Shown: positions 5,668-15,021 of the stretch, piece by piece | Numbering within the stretch: the stretch's first letter is position 1 | Layout of the letters: every line of letters begins with the position of its first letter | From: SHZI01 sp032122615 | Lineage (GTDB): Bacteria; Pseudomonadota; Gammaproteobacteria; Steroidobacterales; GCA-2729495 | Assembly: GCA_032122615.1 (NCBI GenBank) | Contig: JAQBGF010000121.1 | Span: 1-23,258, forward strand | Reading direction: 5' to 3' | DNA: 23,258 bases | Translations under genes and position numbers: made by a program | The notes under the pieces: model-generated | Told to the model about the DNA's origin: nothing | The model's database searches: none | Seen by the model: only the letters and a program-made list of their open reading frames with translations

Positions 5668-8600
5668 GTGCTGATACAACGAGCCAAACTGCCGAGACCA
5701 CGCGCGCGGCGGGCCGGCGCACTCCGGCGCATGTCGCGCGTCTCGCCCTGGGATAACGATGAGGTCCTGCGCGAAGAGCTCTTCAGTATCGAGCGCCTCG
5801 AGGAACATGCGTTAACCCTCGCTGTTGCCCAGCGGGTCACTCCAAAACCGGTACGACGCCCGCCTCTTGCCGTTCGCCTCAGTGACAATGAAGCGGTGCT
5901 GGTCCGCGCCTATCGCGCTATCGCGCAAGTGGCGACCGAGGGTGTTGCCATCACTCCGGCTGCTGAATGGCTGCTCGACAACTACCATCTGGTAGAGACG
6001 CAGATCCGCGAAATCCGCGAGGATCTGCCGCCGGGCTTTTACCGCCAGTTACCGAAGCTCGCGAGCGGACCATTCCGGGGATACCCGCGTGTGTTCGGCA
6101 TCGCCTGGGCCTTTGTTGCCCACACCGACAGCTATTTCGATCCGGAAACCCTCCGGCGGTTTGTCCGCGCCTACCAGACTGTGCAGCCACTGACCATTGG
6201 CGAACTGTGGGCGGTCGCAATCACACTGCGCATCGTGCTTGTCGAGAATCTCCGGCGGGCGGCTCATCTCATCGTGAGCGGCCGGAAAGCACGCCAGGAA
6301 GCAGATGACATTGCCGATCGCCTGCTGGGCCTGAACGGCTATACGCCAGAGCCTGGCGCCCTGATCAAGCGCTACGAGGGCGTGGCTACGCTCCCCGGCA
6401 ATTTCGTTGTCCAGTTAATGCAGCGGCTGCGCGACCAGGACCCCCGAATTACCCCGGCGGTGATGTGGCTGGAGGAACGGCTCGCGGCGCAGGGAATGAC
6501 GGCTGACGCCGTGGTGCGCGATGAGCACCGGCGGTTGGGCGGCTCGAACGTGACAGTACGTAATGCCATCACGAGCATGCGCCTGATTTCCGAACTGGAA
6601 TGGTCGGAATTCTTCGAAAGCGTCAGCCTCGTTGATGACGAACTGCGTGCGGGCAGCGATCTCGCGCAGATGGACTTCGTCACGCGCAATATGTACCGCA
6701 GCCGTATTGAGGAGCTCTCCCGAGGCTCGAAACTCACTGAGCTGGAGATTACGCGGGAAGTGCTCGCCGCCGGAAACGGCGTGACGAACGTCGGCGGCCG
6801 TCAAGGCGACCCCGGTTACCACCTGATCGGATCGGGGCGGCTCGCTTTTGAGACGGCAATCGGCTATCGGGCGCCGCTGCGGCGCCTGCCCGGGCGATGG
6901 GTCATGAGGCACGGCGCTGGCGCGTATATCGGTGCGATTCTCCTGGTTGCTGCCGTCATTCTTGCCACGCCGCTGCTGACAACGGACATGTCGGAAGGCG
7001 CTGGCTGGATGCTGGCGCTGCTGGCGTTCCTCGGACTCACGCCGGCGCTGGACGCTGCAATCGCCCTGGTAAATCGCGTGGTGACCGGTCGCTTCAGCGC
7101 GACGATCCTGCCCGGTCTTGCACTGCGCCAGGGGGTGCCGCCCGAATTGCGGACGCTCGTAGCCGTACCGGCGTTATTGACGACACCCGCGGCCATCGAG
7201 GAAGTCATCGAGCGACTCGAGATCCACTATCTGGCGTCGCCGGAAGGGACCCTCAATTTTGCCTTGCTGTCTGACTGGGTCGACGCTGGCACGGAACACA
7301 CCGAGGCCGACGAGCCACTTCTGGCAACAGCCACCCGTGGTATTGCGCAGCTGAACGCGCGGCACGCGCCTGGCAAGGAGGGAGGTAACCGCTTCATGCT
7401 CCTGCACCGTCGGCGGGTCTGGTGCGAAGTACAGCAACAGTGGATGGGATGGGAGCGAAAGCGTGGGAAGCTCCACGAACTGAACCGGCTGCTCCGGGGC
7501 GCGACCGACACCACGTTTATTGACGTCGATGGGCAGCGGCTGGCGGTCCCGCCCGGGGTGCGCTTCGTCATCACGCTCGACGTCGATACGCAACTGCCGC
7601 GCGAAACGGTGCGACGCCTGATCGGCAAGCTGGCCCATCCCCTCAATCAGCCACGGTTCGATGCTGCCGCTGGTCGTGTGGTCGAAGGCCATGCCGTGCT
7701 TCAGCCGCGCGTCACGCCGTCCCTGCCCATGGGCCGCGAGGGATCGATCTTTCAGCGCATCGTCTCGAGCGCGCCTGGCCTGGACCCGTATGCCGCGGCC
7801 GTGTCCGATGTGTACCAGGATCTCTTCGGCGAAGGCTCCTATTGCGGCAAGGGTATCTACGACGTCGACGCGTTCGAGGCGGCGCTCGCGGGCCGTGCCC
7901 CCGACGGCACGCTGCTCAGTCACGATCTCTTCGAGGGCATCTTTGCGCGCGCCGGGCTCGTGTCTGACATCGAGGTCGTCGAGGAATTTCCCGCCCGCTA
8001 CGACGTTGAGGCCGCTCGCCAGCATCGCTGGGCGCGCGGTGACTGGCAGCTGCTGCCGTGGCTCCTCGGCCGGCACGAGGCTGCCGGTGATGTTGATCGG
8101 CGCCACAGCAGCATTCCGCTCATCGGCTTCTGGAAGATGTTCGACAACCTGCGCCGGACGCTCTCTGCGCCGGCGAGCGTCGGGGCGCTCGTGGTGGGCT
8201 GGACGCTGCCCCTGCGCGCCGGCCTGATCTGGACGGCCTTTATCCTGGCGACGATAGCCTTGCCAACGCTGCTGCCGGTTGTCGCGGCGATCGTGCCACG
8301 GGGTGCCGGCATCACTGTGCGCAGCTACTTTCGCGCTCTCGGCAAGGACAGCTCGCTGGCCGCGCGGCAGATGCTCTTCCAGGTCACCTTTCTGCCGCAC
8401 CGGGCGTACCTGATGGCAGATGCGATCAGCCGGACCCTGTACCGGCTGATCGTGAGTCGCCGCAATCTCCTCGAGTGGGTCACTGCGGAACAGTCATCAC
8501 TCGGGTCCAGGCTGAACCTTGCTGGCGTCTATCGGCGAATGAGCGGCGGGGTTTCCGTCACGTTGATCGCTGTGGTCGTCGTTGACCTCGCTGGATGGGG

Positions 8601-11600
8601 TGCGGGGTGGGTTGGGGCGCCGTTCGCGGTGCTCTGGATCGCCGCCCCGGCCGTCGCGCTGTGGATCAGCCGCTCGCCCCGCGTAGCCAGCGAACTCCCG
8701 GTCTCCGACGCGAGCGCGCTGGAACTGCGCCTGGTCGCGCGTCGTACGTGGCGCTTCTTCGAGGAGTTTGTCACGGCAGATGATCACATGCTGCCGCCTG
8801 ACAATTTTCAGGAAGACCCAAGTCCGGTACTCGCCCATCGAACCTCGCCCACGAATCTCGGCCTGTACCTGCTGTCTGCCGTCAGTGCCCGCGATTTTGG
8901 CTGGACAGGGACCATCGAGGCGGTGGAGCGACTCGAAGCAACCCTGAAGACGATGGGCCAGCTCGAGCAAATTCGCGGCCACTTCTATAACTGGTACGAC
9001 ACGCGGGACCTGCGCCCGCTGGAGCCACACTACATTTCCTCAGTCGACAGCGGCAACCTTGCCGCACACCTTATTACTGTGGCCAACGCGGCCCGGGAAT
9101 GGACCGTAGCCGGGGGGTTGCCGGGCGACTTCGCGTCCGGTGCGCGGGACGCGCTGCACCTGGCGCGCGAAGCGTTGCACGTGCTTCCGGCATCGGTGCG
9201 CTCGCAGTCAGTAATGTGGCAGGAGCTCGAGGATCAGTTCAACGATATTGACACCGGGTTACGCGAGATCGGGAATTCCGGGAATGACCTCACCACTCGC
9301 CTGGATGAGCTTTCGTCGAATGCCGCCACAGTGGTCGATATCGCCCAGACGCTTGCAAGCGACAGCGGTGTTGATGCGTTCAGCGATCTGGTCTTCTGGT
9401 GCGATGCCTTTCACCGCTCCATCCTGGGCTGGCAGAACGACATCGCGCAAACACCCGACGGGGCGCGCGCCCTTAACCAGCGCCTGCTGGTCGTCGAGGC
9501 GACGACCAGGGCCATGGCAACGGCGATGGACTTTGATTTCCTGTTCGACCCGCAGCGCCGGCTGCTGTCCATCGGCTACCGGGCGGCCGACGGCACGCTC
9601 GACCCCAGCAGCTACGATCTGCTCGCCTCCGAAGCGCGCCTGGCCAGCTTTTTTGCGATTGCCAAGGGCGACGTCCACAGCCGTCACTGGTTTCGCCTGG
9701 GCCGACAGGTCACGCCCGTAGGCAGCGGCGCGGCGCTCATCTCGTGGTCCGGCTCGATGTTCGAGTATCTGATGCCCTCACTCGTGCTGCGGGCGCCGGC
9801 CGGGAGCCTGCTGGAGCAGACGAACCGGCTGATTGTGCGGCGGCAGATGAGCTACGGCGCGGCGCTGGGCTTGCCATGGGGCATGTCGGAGTCGGCTTAC
9901 AACGGACGTGACCTGGAGTTCACCTATCAGTACTCGAATTTCGGCATTCCGGGCCTCGGTCTCAAGCGGGGCCTGAGCGCGGAAGCCGTTGTAGCGCCTT
10001 ATGCCACGGCACTTGCAGCCATGGTCGAACCGGAACAGGCAGCGCGCAATTTTGCGCGACTCGAGTCGCTGGGCGCACTTGGCCGGTACGGTTTCTACGA
10101 GGCCATCGACTACACGCGGAGCCGTCTGCCAGAGGGCACGCCCTTCGCCATCGTGCGTGCCTTCATGGCCCACCACCAGGGCATGACCGTCGTGGCCATC
10201 GCCAACGTTCTGCTGCACGGGATCATGCGCAAACGATTCCATTCCGAGCCGAGAATCCAGGCCACTGAACTTCTCCTGCAGGAACGCACGCCGCGTAGCG
10301 TATCGGTGGCACACCCCAGGGCGGAAGAAGTGCGGGCGGCGCCGCGACTTGATGACGTGCAGGTCCCGGACGTACGGCGGCTCGACACCGCCAACGACGT
10401 CACGCCGCAGGTAAATCTGCTCTCCAATGGCCGCTACGCGGTGATGGTTACGGCTTCCGGGTCCGGCTACAGCCGCTGGGGTGATCATGCTGTCACTCGC
10501 TGGCACGAGGACGTGACCCGCGATGATACGGGCAGCTATTTCTTCCTCCGCGACGTTGAGAGCGGTGAGCTGTGGTCCGCTGGTTACCAGCCCTGCCGCG
10601 GGATGCCCGATGACTATGCCGTCACCTTTGCCGAGGACCGCGCCGAATTTTTTCGCCGGGACGGGGATATCACGACAACCCTGGAAGTCCTCGTCTCCCC
10701 GGAGGACGACGCGGCGGTACGCTACCTCTCGATCACAAATTCCGGCAGCCGCGTACGTGACATCGAGGTCACATCCTATGCCGAGCTGGTGCTCGCGCCG
10801 CCCGCGTCGGACTCGGCACATCAGGCTTTCTCGAAGCTTTTTGTTCAGACGGAGTATGTCGAAAGGCACGGTGCCATCCTGGCGACGCGCCGCAGGCGCT
10901 CGCCGGATGAGCCGGAGATCTGGGCAGGACACCAGGCAGTCATTGAGGGGATGGTGCTGGCAGGCCCTGAAATAGAGACGAGCCGGGCGCGGTTTCTGGG
11001 CCGAGGCCATGACGTGCATGCACCCATTGCCATGCTGGACGGCAGGCCCCTGTCGAACACCGTGGGCGCGGTGCTCGACCCGGTATTCGCACTCCGCTAT
11101 CTCGTTCGTGTGCGTGCCGGTGCGACGGCGCGCATTGCCTTCTGGACAGCCGTCGCGTCGTCGCGTGAACATATGCTGGATCTGCTCGACAAGCTCCGCG
11201 ATGCCAACGCCTTTGTGCGGGGCAGCACGCTGGCATGGACGCAGGCACAGGTACAGCTGCGGCATCTGGGCATTACGGCGGCCGACGCCAGTGTGTTCCA
11301 GAGACTGGCGGGCCACGTGCTGTTTGCCGATGCGTCGCTCCGGGCGTCCTCCCATACCATCCGCCGCGGCGGCGGCGGACCAGCCGGCCTGTGGAGCCAG
11401 GGCATATCCGGCGATCTGCCGATCGTGCTGCTCCGGATCAGTGATGTAGAAGACATCGGGATCATGCGGCAACTGCTGCAGGTCCACGAGTACTGGCGGA
11501 TGAAACATCTTGCCGTCGACATCGTGATCCTGAACGAACGCGGCGCCTCCTATGTACAGGACCTGCAGATCGCCCTCGAATCCCTGCTTCGAACACGCCA

Positions 11601-14253
11601 GGCGCGCGGGCGGGTCCCGACCGATGCCGCACGCGGGTCCGTCTTCATACTGCGGACGGATCTTATTTCGGCAGAGACACGGGCCTTGCTGTCTTCTGTC
11701 GCGCGAGTTGTACTGACGGGCCAGCGCGGAAGCCTGGCCGATCAGCTCGATCGCTCGCGCAGGCCTCCCTTGAACATGCCACCTGCCCCGCAACGCGAAG
11801 TGCCACCCGCGGACAGTGCGGTAACGGGTCCCGCGCCACAGGACCTGGAGTTCTTCAACGGACTTGGCGGATTCGCGGCGGACGGACGCGAGTACGTCAC
11901 CCTGCTCGGACCCGGGCAGTCCACCCCGGCACCGTGGATCAACGTGGTGGCCAATCCCGCTTTCGGCTTCCAGGTTGCGGCCGAGGGAAGCGGCTTTACC
12001 TGGGCTGTGAACAGCCGCGACAACCAGCTCACGCCCTGGTCGAACGACCCCGTCACCGATCGAACGGGCGAGGCCCTCTACGTGCGGGATGAGGACACCG
12101 GCGAGTTGTGGGGCCCCACGGCGTCGCCTATCCATGACCCCGGCGCCTTCCATGCGGCTTGCCATGGGCAGGGTTACAGCCGCTTTAAAAACCAGGCGCA
12201 CGGCGTGGCCCTCGAGCTGCTGATGTACGTGCCACTCGACGACCCGATCAAGATCTCGCGTCTCACGATTCACAATACGTCCGGAAGAGACCGCCGGCTT
12301 TCGGTAACGGCCTATGTCGAATGGGTGCTCGGCGCGTCGCGGCCTGCCTGCGCCCCGTTCATCGTGACGGACGTGAACGCGGCTACGGGCGCCATATTCG
12401 CCCGCAATCCCTGGAATGCCGCATTCGGTTCGCGCGTCGCGTTCCTTGATCTGGGCGGCAGGCAAACGGACTGGACCGCGGATCGGCGGGAATTCCTCGG
12501 TCGCCACGGCACGCTCGCCGCTCCGGCGGGACTGGTTGGCGAGGGGTTCTTGTCGAAACAGGTTGGCGCGGGCCTCGATCCCTGCGGCGCCTTGCAGCGG
12601 TTCATCTACCTCGAGGCGGGCGACACGGTGGAAGTTGTGATCTTCCTGGGCGAGGCCGTGAATACCGAGAAAGCCGAAGCGCTGATCGATCGCTATCGTT
12701 CGGCGGATCTGGACGCTGTCTTTCGCAGCGTGGTCGAGCATTGGGACGAGGTGCTTGGCACGGTTCAGGTAAAAACGCCGGACCGTGCGATGGACATCAT
12801 GCTCAATCGCTGGCTGCTCTATCAGACCCTGGTGTGCCGCATATGGGCCCGATCGGGGTTCTACCAGGCCAGCGGCGCGTACGGTTTTCGTGACCAGCTT
12901 CAGGACGGGATGGCACTGGCGGTCTCGCGGCCGGCGCAAACCCGCGAGCACCTGCTTCGAGCCGCCGGGCGACAGTTCGCCGCCGGCGACGTTCAGCACT
13001 GGTGGCTGCCAGTAACAGGCCAGGGCGTTCGCACGCGCATATCCGATGATCGCATCTGGCTCGCCAATGCCACCGCACACTACGTGCGCACCACCGGCGA
13101 CCTGGCGGTCCTCGAGGAAAGCGTGCCGTTCATCGAGGGCCACGCGCTGCAGTCCGGTGAGCATGATGCGTACTTCGATCCCACGATCTCGGATGAAACG
13201 GCGTCGCTTTACGAGCACTGTGCGCGCGCCCTCGACCAGAGCCTGGCGGTGGGTGCACACGGCCTGCCGCTATTCGGCACCGGCGACTGGAACGACGGGA
13301 TGAACCGCGTGGGCGAACTGGGGCTCGGTGAAAGTGTCTGGCTGGGCTGGTTCCTGTACGCGACGCTCAACGCTTTTCTGCCACTGGCAAAGGGGCGCGG
13401 TGACAAGAAGCGGAGCGAACGGTGGCAGGGGTCCGCGACGGCATTGCAAGGCGCGCTTGAGCAATCGGGGTGGGATGGCGAGTGGTACCGTCGCGGCTAC
13501 TTCGACGACGGGTCGCCGCTCGGTTCGGCCACCAGCGAGGAGTGCCGCATCGACTCCATTGCCCAGTCCTGGAGCGTTATTTCCGGGGCAGCGAATCCGG
13601 AGCGTGCGACGCGGGCCATGGCGGCGGTGGACAGTCAACTCATCAATCGCGACGACGGTCTGGCGTTACTGTTCGCGCCACCGTTCGACCAGACGCTGCT
13701 CGATCCCGGTTACATCAAGGGCTACCCGCCCGGCATTCGTGAAAATGGCGGCCAGTACACCCACGCGGCCGCGTGGTCGGTAATTGCATTCGCCCGGCTC
13801 GGGCAGGCAGAGAAAGCCGCGGAATTGTTCTCAATGCTCAATCCGATCAACCGGACCGCCACTCGTGCCGCCGTCCATCGCTACAAGGTCGAGCCGTACG
13901 TGATTGCCGCCGATATTTACTCCGTCGCGCCGCATGCGGGACGCGGCGGCTGGACGTGGTACACCGGCTCGGCGGGCTGGCTGTATCGGGCCGGGCTTGA
14001 GGCGATCCTGGGGTTTCACGTGCAAGGGAGCCAACTGAGGCTTGCGCCGTGCATTCCCGCCAGCTGGCCGCGCTTCGACATCGCTTTCCGGTATCACGCC
14101 ACGCGCTACGAAATCACTGTTGAGAATCCCGAGGGCGTGAGCCACGGAGTGGCCGGCGCCGAGCTGGACGGTCGTCCGCTGCCGGAGGGCGAAACGCTGA
14201 TCGCGCTGGTAAACGATGGGGAAACTCACCGCGTTCGGGTGGTGCTCGGCTAG
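5668..14253 (+). CDS. ndvB: Cyclic beta-1,2-glucan synthase (Cgs/NdvB type; GT84 - glycoamylase-like - GH94)
   Basis: Inner-membrane synthase that builds, measures and cyclises osmoprotective beta-1,2-glucans from UDP-glucose. At about 2861 residues it matches the full-length family (roughly 2830-2870). The GT84 part has the DxD motif D638-V-D640 (FVITLDVDTQLP) and the (Q/R)xxRW motif RQHRW at ~784-788, followed by ARGDWQLLPWLLG. Membrane segments lie near 419-473 before the transferase and near 834-877 and 959-1000 after it. The glycoamylase-like domain (~1361-1518) shows SGSMFEYLMPSLVLR, PWGMSESAYN and AHHQGMT. Two related beta-sandwich regions (~1583-1710 and ~2064-2220, each with DTGELW or ESGELW) precede the GH94 phosphorylase domain, whose GDWNDGM (D2540, D2543) is intact. 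The reading frame is open throughout, with no frameshift. GTG at 5668 has GAGG 5 bases upstream. TTG 5665 and ATG 5731 are alternatives, all before the conserved PWDNDEVLREELFS. No exporter (NdvA/Cgt) gene is nearby. Confidence 0.93.
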   Translation: MLIQRAKLPRPRARRAGALRRMSRVSPWDNDEVLREELFSIERLEEHALTLAVAQRVTPKPVRRPPLAVRLSDNEAVLVRAYRAIAQVATEGVAITPAAEWLLDNYHLVETQIREIREDLPPGFYRQLPKLASGPFRGYPRVFGIAWAFVAHTDSYFDPETLRRFVRAYQTVQPLTIGELWAVAITLRIVLVENLRRAAHLIVSGRKARQEADDIADRLLGLNGYTPEPGALIKRYEGVATLPGNFVVQLMQRLRDQDPRITPAVMWLEERLAAQGMTADAVVRDEHRRLGGSNVTVRNAITSMRLISELEWSEFFESVSLVDDELRAGSDLAQMDFVTRNMYRSRIEELSRGSKLTELEITREVLAAGNGVTNVGGRQGDPGYHLIGSGRLAFETAIGYRAPLRRLPGRWVMRHGAGAYIGAILLVAAVILATPLLTTDMSEGAGWMLALLAFLGLTPALDAAIALVNRVVTGRFSATILPGLALRQGVPPELRTLVAVPALLTTPAAIEEVIERLEIHYLASPEGTLNFALLSDWVDAGTEHTEADEPLLATATRGIAQLNARHAPGKEGGNRFMLLHRRRVWCEVQQQWMGWERKRGKLHELNRLLRGATDTTFIDVDGQRLAVPPGVRFVITLDVDTQLPRETVRRLIGKLAHPLNQPRFDAAAGRVVEGHAVLQPRVTPSLPMGREGSIFQRIVSSAPGLDPYAAAVSDVYQDLFGEGSYCGKGIYDVDAFEAALAGRAPDGTLLSHDLFEGIFARAGLVSDIEVVEEFPARYDVEAARQHRWARGDWQLLPWLLGRHEAAGDVDRRHSSIPLIGFWKMFDNLRRTLSAPASVGALVVGWTLPLRAGLIWTAFILATIALPTLLPVVAAIVPRGAGITVRSYFRALGKDSSLAARQMLFQVTFLPHRAYLMADAISRTLYRLIVSRRNLLEWVTAEQSSLGSRLNLAGVYRRMSGGVSVTLIAVVVVDLAGWGAGWVGAPFAVLWIAAPAVALWISRSPRVASELPVSDASALELRLVARRTWRFFEEFVTADDHMLPPDNFQEDPSPVLAHRTSPTNLGLYLLSAVSARDFGWTGTIEAVERLEATLKTMGQLEQIRGHFYNWYDTRDLRPLEPHYISSVDSGNLAAHLITVANAAREWTVAGGLPGDFASGARDALHLAREALHVLPASVRSQSVMWQELEDQFNDIDTGLREIGNSGNDLTTRLDELSSNAATVVDIAQTLASDSGVDAFSDLVFWCDAFHRSILGWQNDIAQTPDGARALNQRLLVVEATTRAMATAMDFDFLFDPQRRLLSIGYRAADGTLDPSSYDLLASEARLASFFAIAKGDVHSRHWFRLGRQVTPVGSGAALISWSGSMFEYLMPSLVLRAPAGSLLEQTNRLIVRRQMSYGAALGLPWGMSESAYNGRDLEFTYQYSNFGIPGLGLKRGLSAEAVVAPYATALAAMVEPEQAARNFARLESLGALGRYGFYEAIDYTRSRLPEGTPFAIVRAFMAHHQGMTVVAIANVLLHGIMRKRFHSEPRIQATELLLQERTPRSVSVAHPRAEEVRAAPRLDDVQVPDVRRLDTANDVTPQVNLLSNGRYAVMVTASGSGYSRWGDHAVTRWHEDVTRDDTGSYFFLRDVESGELWSAGYQPCRGMPDDYAVTFAEDRAEFFRRDGDITTTLEVLVSPEDDAAVRYLSITNSGSRVRDIEVTSYAELVLAPPASDSAHQAFSKLFVQTEYVERHGAILATRRRRSPDEPEIWAGHQAVIEGMVLAGPEIETSRARFLGRGHDVHAPIAMLDGRPLSNTVGAVLDPVFALRYLVRVRAGATARIAFWTAVASSREHMLDLLDKLRDANAFVRGSTLAWTQAQVQLRHLGITAADASVFQRLAGHVLFADASLRASSHTIRRGGGGPAGLWSQGISGDLPIVLLRISDVEDIGIMRQLLQVHEYWRMKHLAVDIVILNERGASYVQDLQIALESLLRTRQARGRVPTDAARGSVFILRTDLISAETRALLSSVARVVLTGQRGSLADQLDRSRRPPLNMPPAPQREVPPADSAVTGPAPQDLEFFNGLGGFAADGREYVTLLGPGQSTPAPWINVVANPAFGFQVAAEGSGFTWAVNSRDNQLTPWSNDPVTDRTGEALYVRDEDTGELWGPTASPIHDPGAFHAACHGQGYSRFKNQAHGVALELLMYVPLDDPIKISRLTIHNTSGRDRRLSVTAYVEWVLGASRPACAPFIVTDVNAATGAIFARNPWNAAFGSRVAFLDLGGRQTDWTADRREFLGRHGTLAAPAGLVGEGFLSKQVGAGLDPCGALQRFIYLEAGDTVEVVIFLGEAVNTEKAEALIDRYRSADLDAVFRSVVEHWDEVLGTVQVKTPDRAMDIMLNRWLLYQTLVCRIWARSGFYQASGAYGFRDQLQDGMALAVSRPAQTREHLLRAAGRQFAAGDVQHWWLPVTGQGVRTRISDDRIWLANATAHYVRTTGDLAVLEESVPFIEGHALQSGEHDAYFDPTISDETASLYEHCARALDQSLAVGAHGLPLFGTGDWNDGMNRVGELGLGESVWLGWFLYATLNAFLPLAKGRGDKKRSERWQGSATALQGALEQSGWDGEWYRRGYFDDGSPLGSATSEECRIDSIAQSWSVISGAANPERATRAMAAVDSQLINRDDGLALLFAPPFDQTLLDPGYIKGYPPGIRENGGQYTHAAAWSVIAFARLGQAEKAAELFSMLNPINRTATRAAVHRYKVEPYVIAADIYSVAPHAGRGGWTWYTGSAGWLYRAGLEAILGFHVQGSQLRLAPCIPASWPRFDIAFRYHATRYEITVENPEGVSHGVAGAELDGRPLPEGETLIALVNDGETHRVRVVLG

Positions 14254-14260
14254 CCGGCCG

Positions 14261-15016
14261 CTAAACCAGCCACGCCTCCAGCCAGGTCTCCGGCTCGCAG
14301 TAAAACTCCCGCTGCACACCCTTCCATTGGAAGCTGACCGACCGGGCATGTAGCGCGTGGTGTGGAATCAGCAGCCTCGCCCGGTGCTCCGCGGTGAGCC
14401 GGCGTTCCACCAGTGCCAGATAGCAGTCCTCGTCGCCGCCGTAGAGCTTGTCGCCCACGATCGGGTGCCCGAGGTGTGCCAGGTGAATGCGGATCTGGTG
14501 CTTGCGGCCGGTGCGGGGGAGGACCCGCAGCAGGCTGAAGTCGGCGTTTTCATGCGTCAGATGTTGAAGCACCTGGTAGTCGGTGCGGGACGCGGCGCCG
14601 TCCGCGCGCACGCAATCCTTGATCGCCACGCGACTCGCCACATCCTTGCCGAGCGGCGTGTCGATCGTGCCCTGGTCGGCGACCACGTGGCCGTGCACGA
14701 GTGCCACGTATTCCTTGCGCACCTGGCGGGCCTGCCACAACTTGCCGAGTGCCCGCGCAACCCCGCTGCTTTTGGCCACGAGGATGACCCCACTGGTTTC
14801 GCGGTCGAGGCGGTTCACGAGATGCGGTGTCGCTTCGTTACCCAGATGCAGCCGCACCCGGCCGATCAGGCTCGACAGTTCGCCATCCTTGCTCGGGTGG
14901 CAGACAAGGTCCGCCGGCTTGTTGATGACCAGCAGGTCGGCGTCTTCGTGGAGGATGGGCAGGACGCTCACCCGGGCTAACGCGGCCGCGACAGGGCAAT
15001 GCCGATGGCGATTCAC
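14261..15016 (-). CDS. RluA-family pseudouridine synthase
   Basis: Isomerises uridine to pseudouridine in RNA. The protein has 251 residues. The catalytic aspartate is D71 in HLVNRLDRETSG, the RluA-family motif II. It is preceded by DLLVINKPADLVCHPS and followed by the RluA motif LPRTGRKHQIRIHLAHLGHPIVGDKLYG. There is no N-terminal S4 domain, as in the shorter RluA/RluC-like members. The rRNA or tRNA position modified cannot be told. The start is a GTG at 15016, 5 bases after the stop of the TolB-like gene, so it is probably translated by re-initiation as the last gene of the minus-strand run. An internal start nearer VSVLPILHEDADLL is possible but lacks an ATG. Its stop is 7 bases from the stop of the convergent glucan synthase. 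Confidence 0.9.
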   Translation of the reverse strand: MNRHRHCPVAAALARVSVLPILHEDADLLVINKPADLVCHPSKDGELSSLIGRVRLHLGNEATPHLVNRLDRETSGVILVAKSSGVARALGKLWQARQVRKEYVALVHGHVVADQGTIDTPLGKDVASRVAIKDCVRADGAASRTDYQVLQHLTHENADFSLLRVLPRTGRKHQIRIHLAHLGHPIVGDKLYGGDEDCYLALVERRLTAEHRARLLIPHHALHARSVSFQWKGVQREFYCEPETWLEAWLV

Positions 15017-15021
15017 TGCGG

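Noticed and set aside
7174..8400. A 408-codon antisense frame within the GT84 domain
   Set aside because: Composition shadow of the coding strand; no motifs and no ribosome site.
9778..13260. A 1160-codon open frame antisense to the glucan synthase
   Set aside because: It lies wholly inside the glucan synthase frame. Its translation is Arg/His/Ala-rich with no domain motif, as expected from the complement of high-GC codons. The plus-strand frame has clear GT84 and GH94 motifs.
14247..14256. Palindrome CGGCTAGCCG at the end of the glucan synthase as a bidirectional terminator
   Set aside because: It covers the stop codon, has no loop and no T-run on either side. The convergent stops are only 7 bases apart, leaving no room for a classical terminator.
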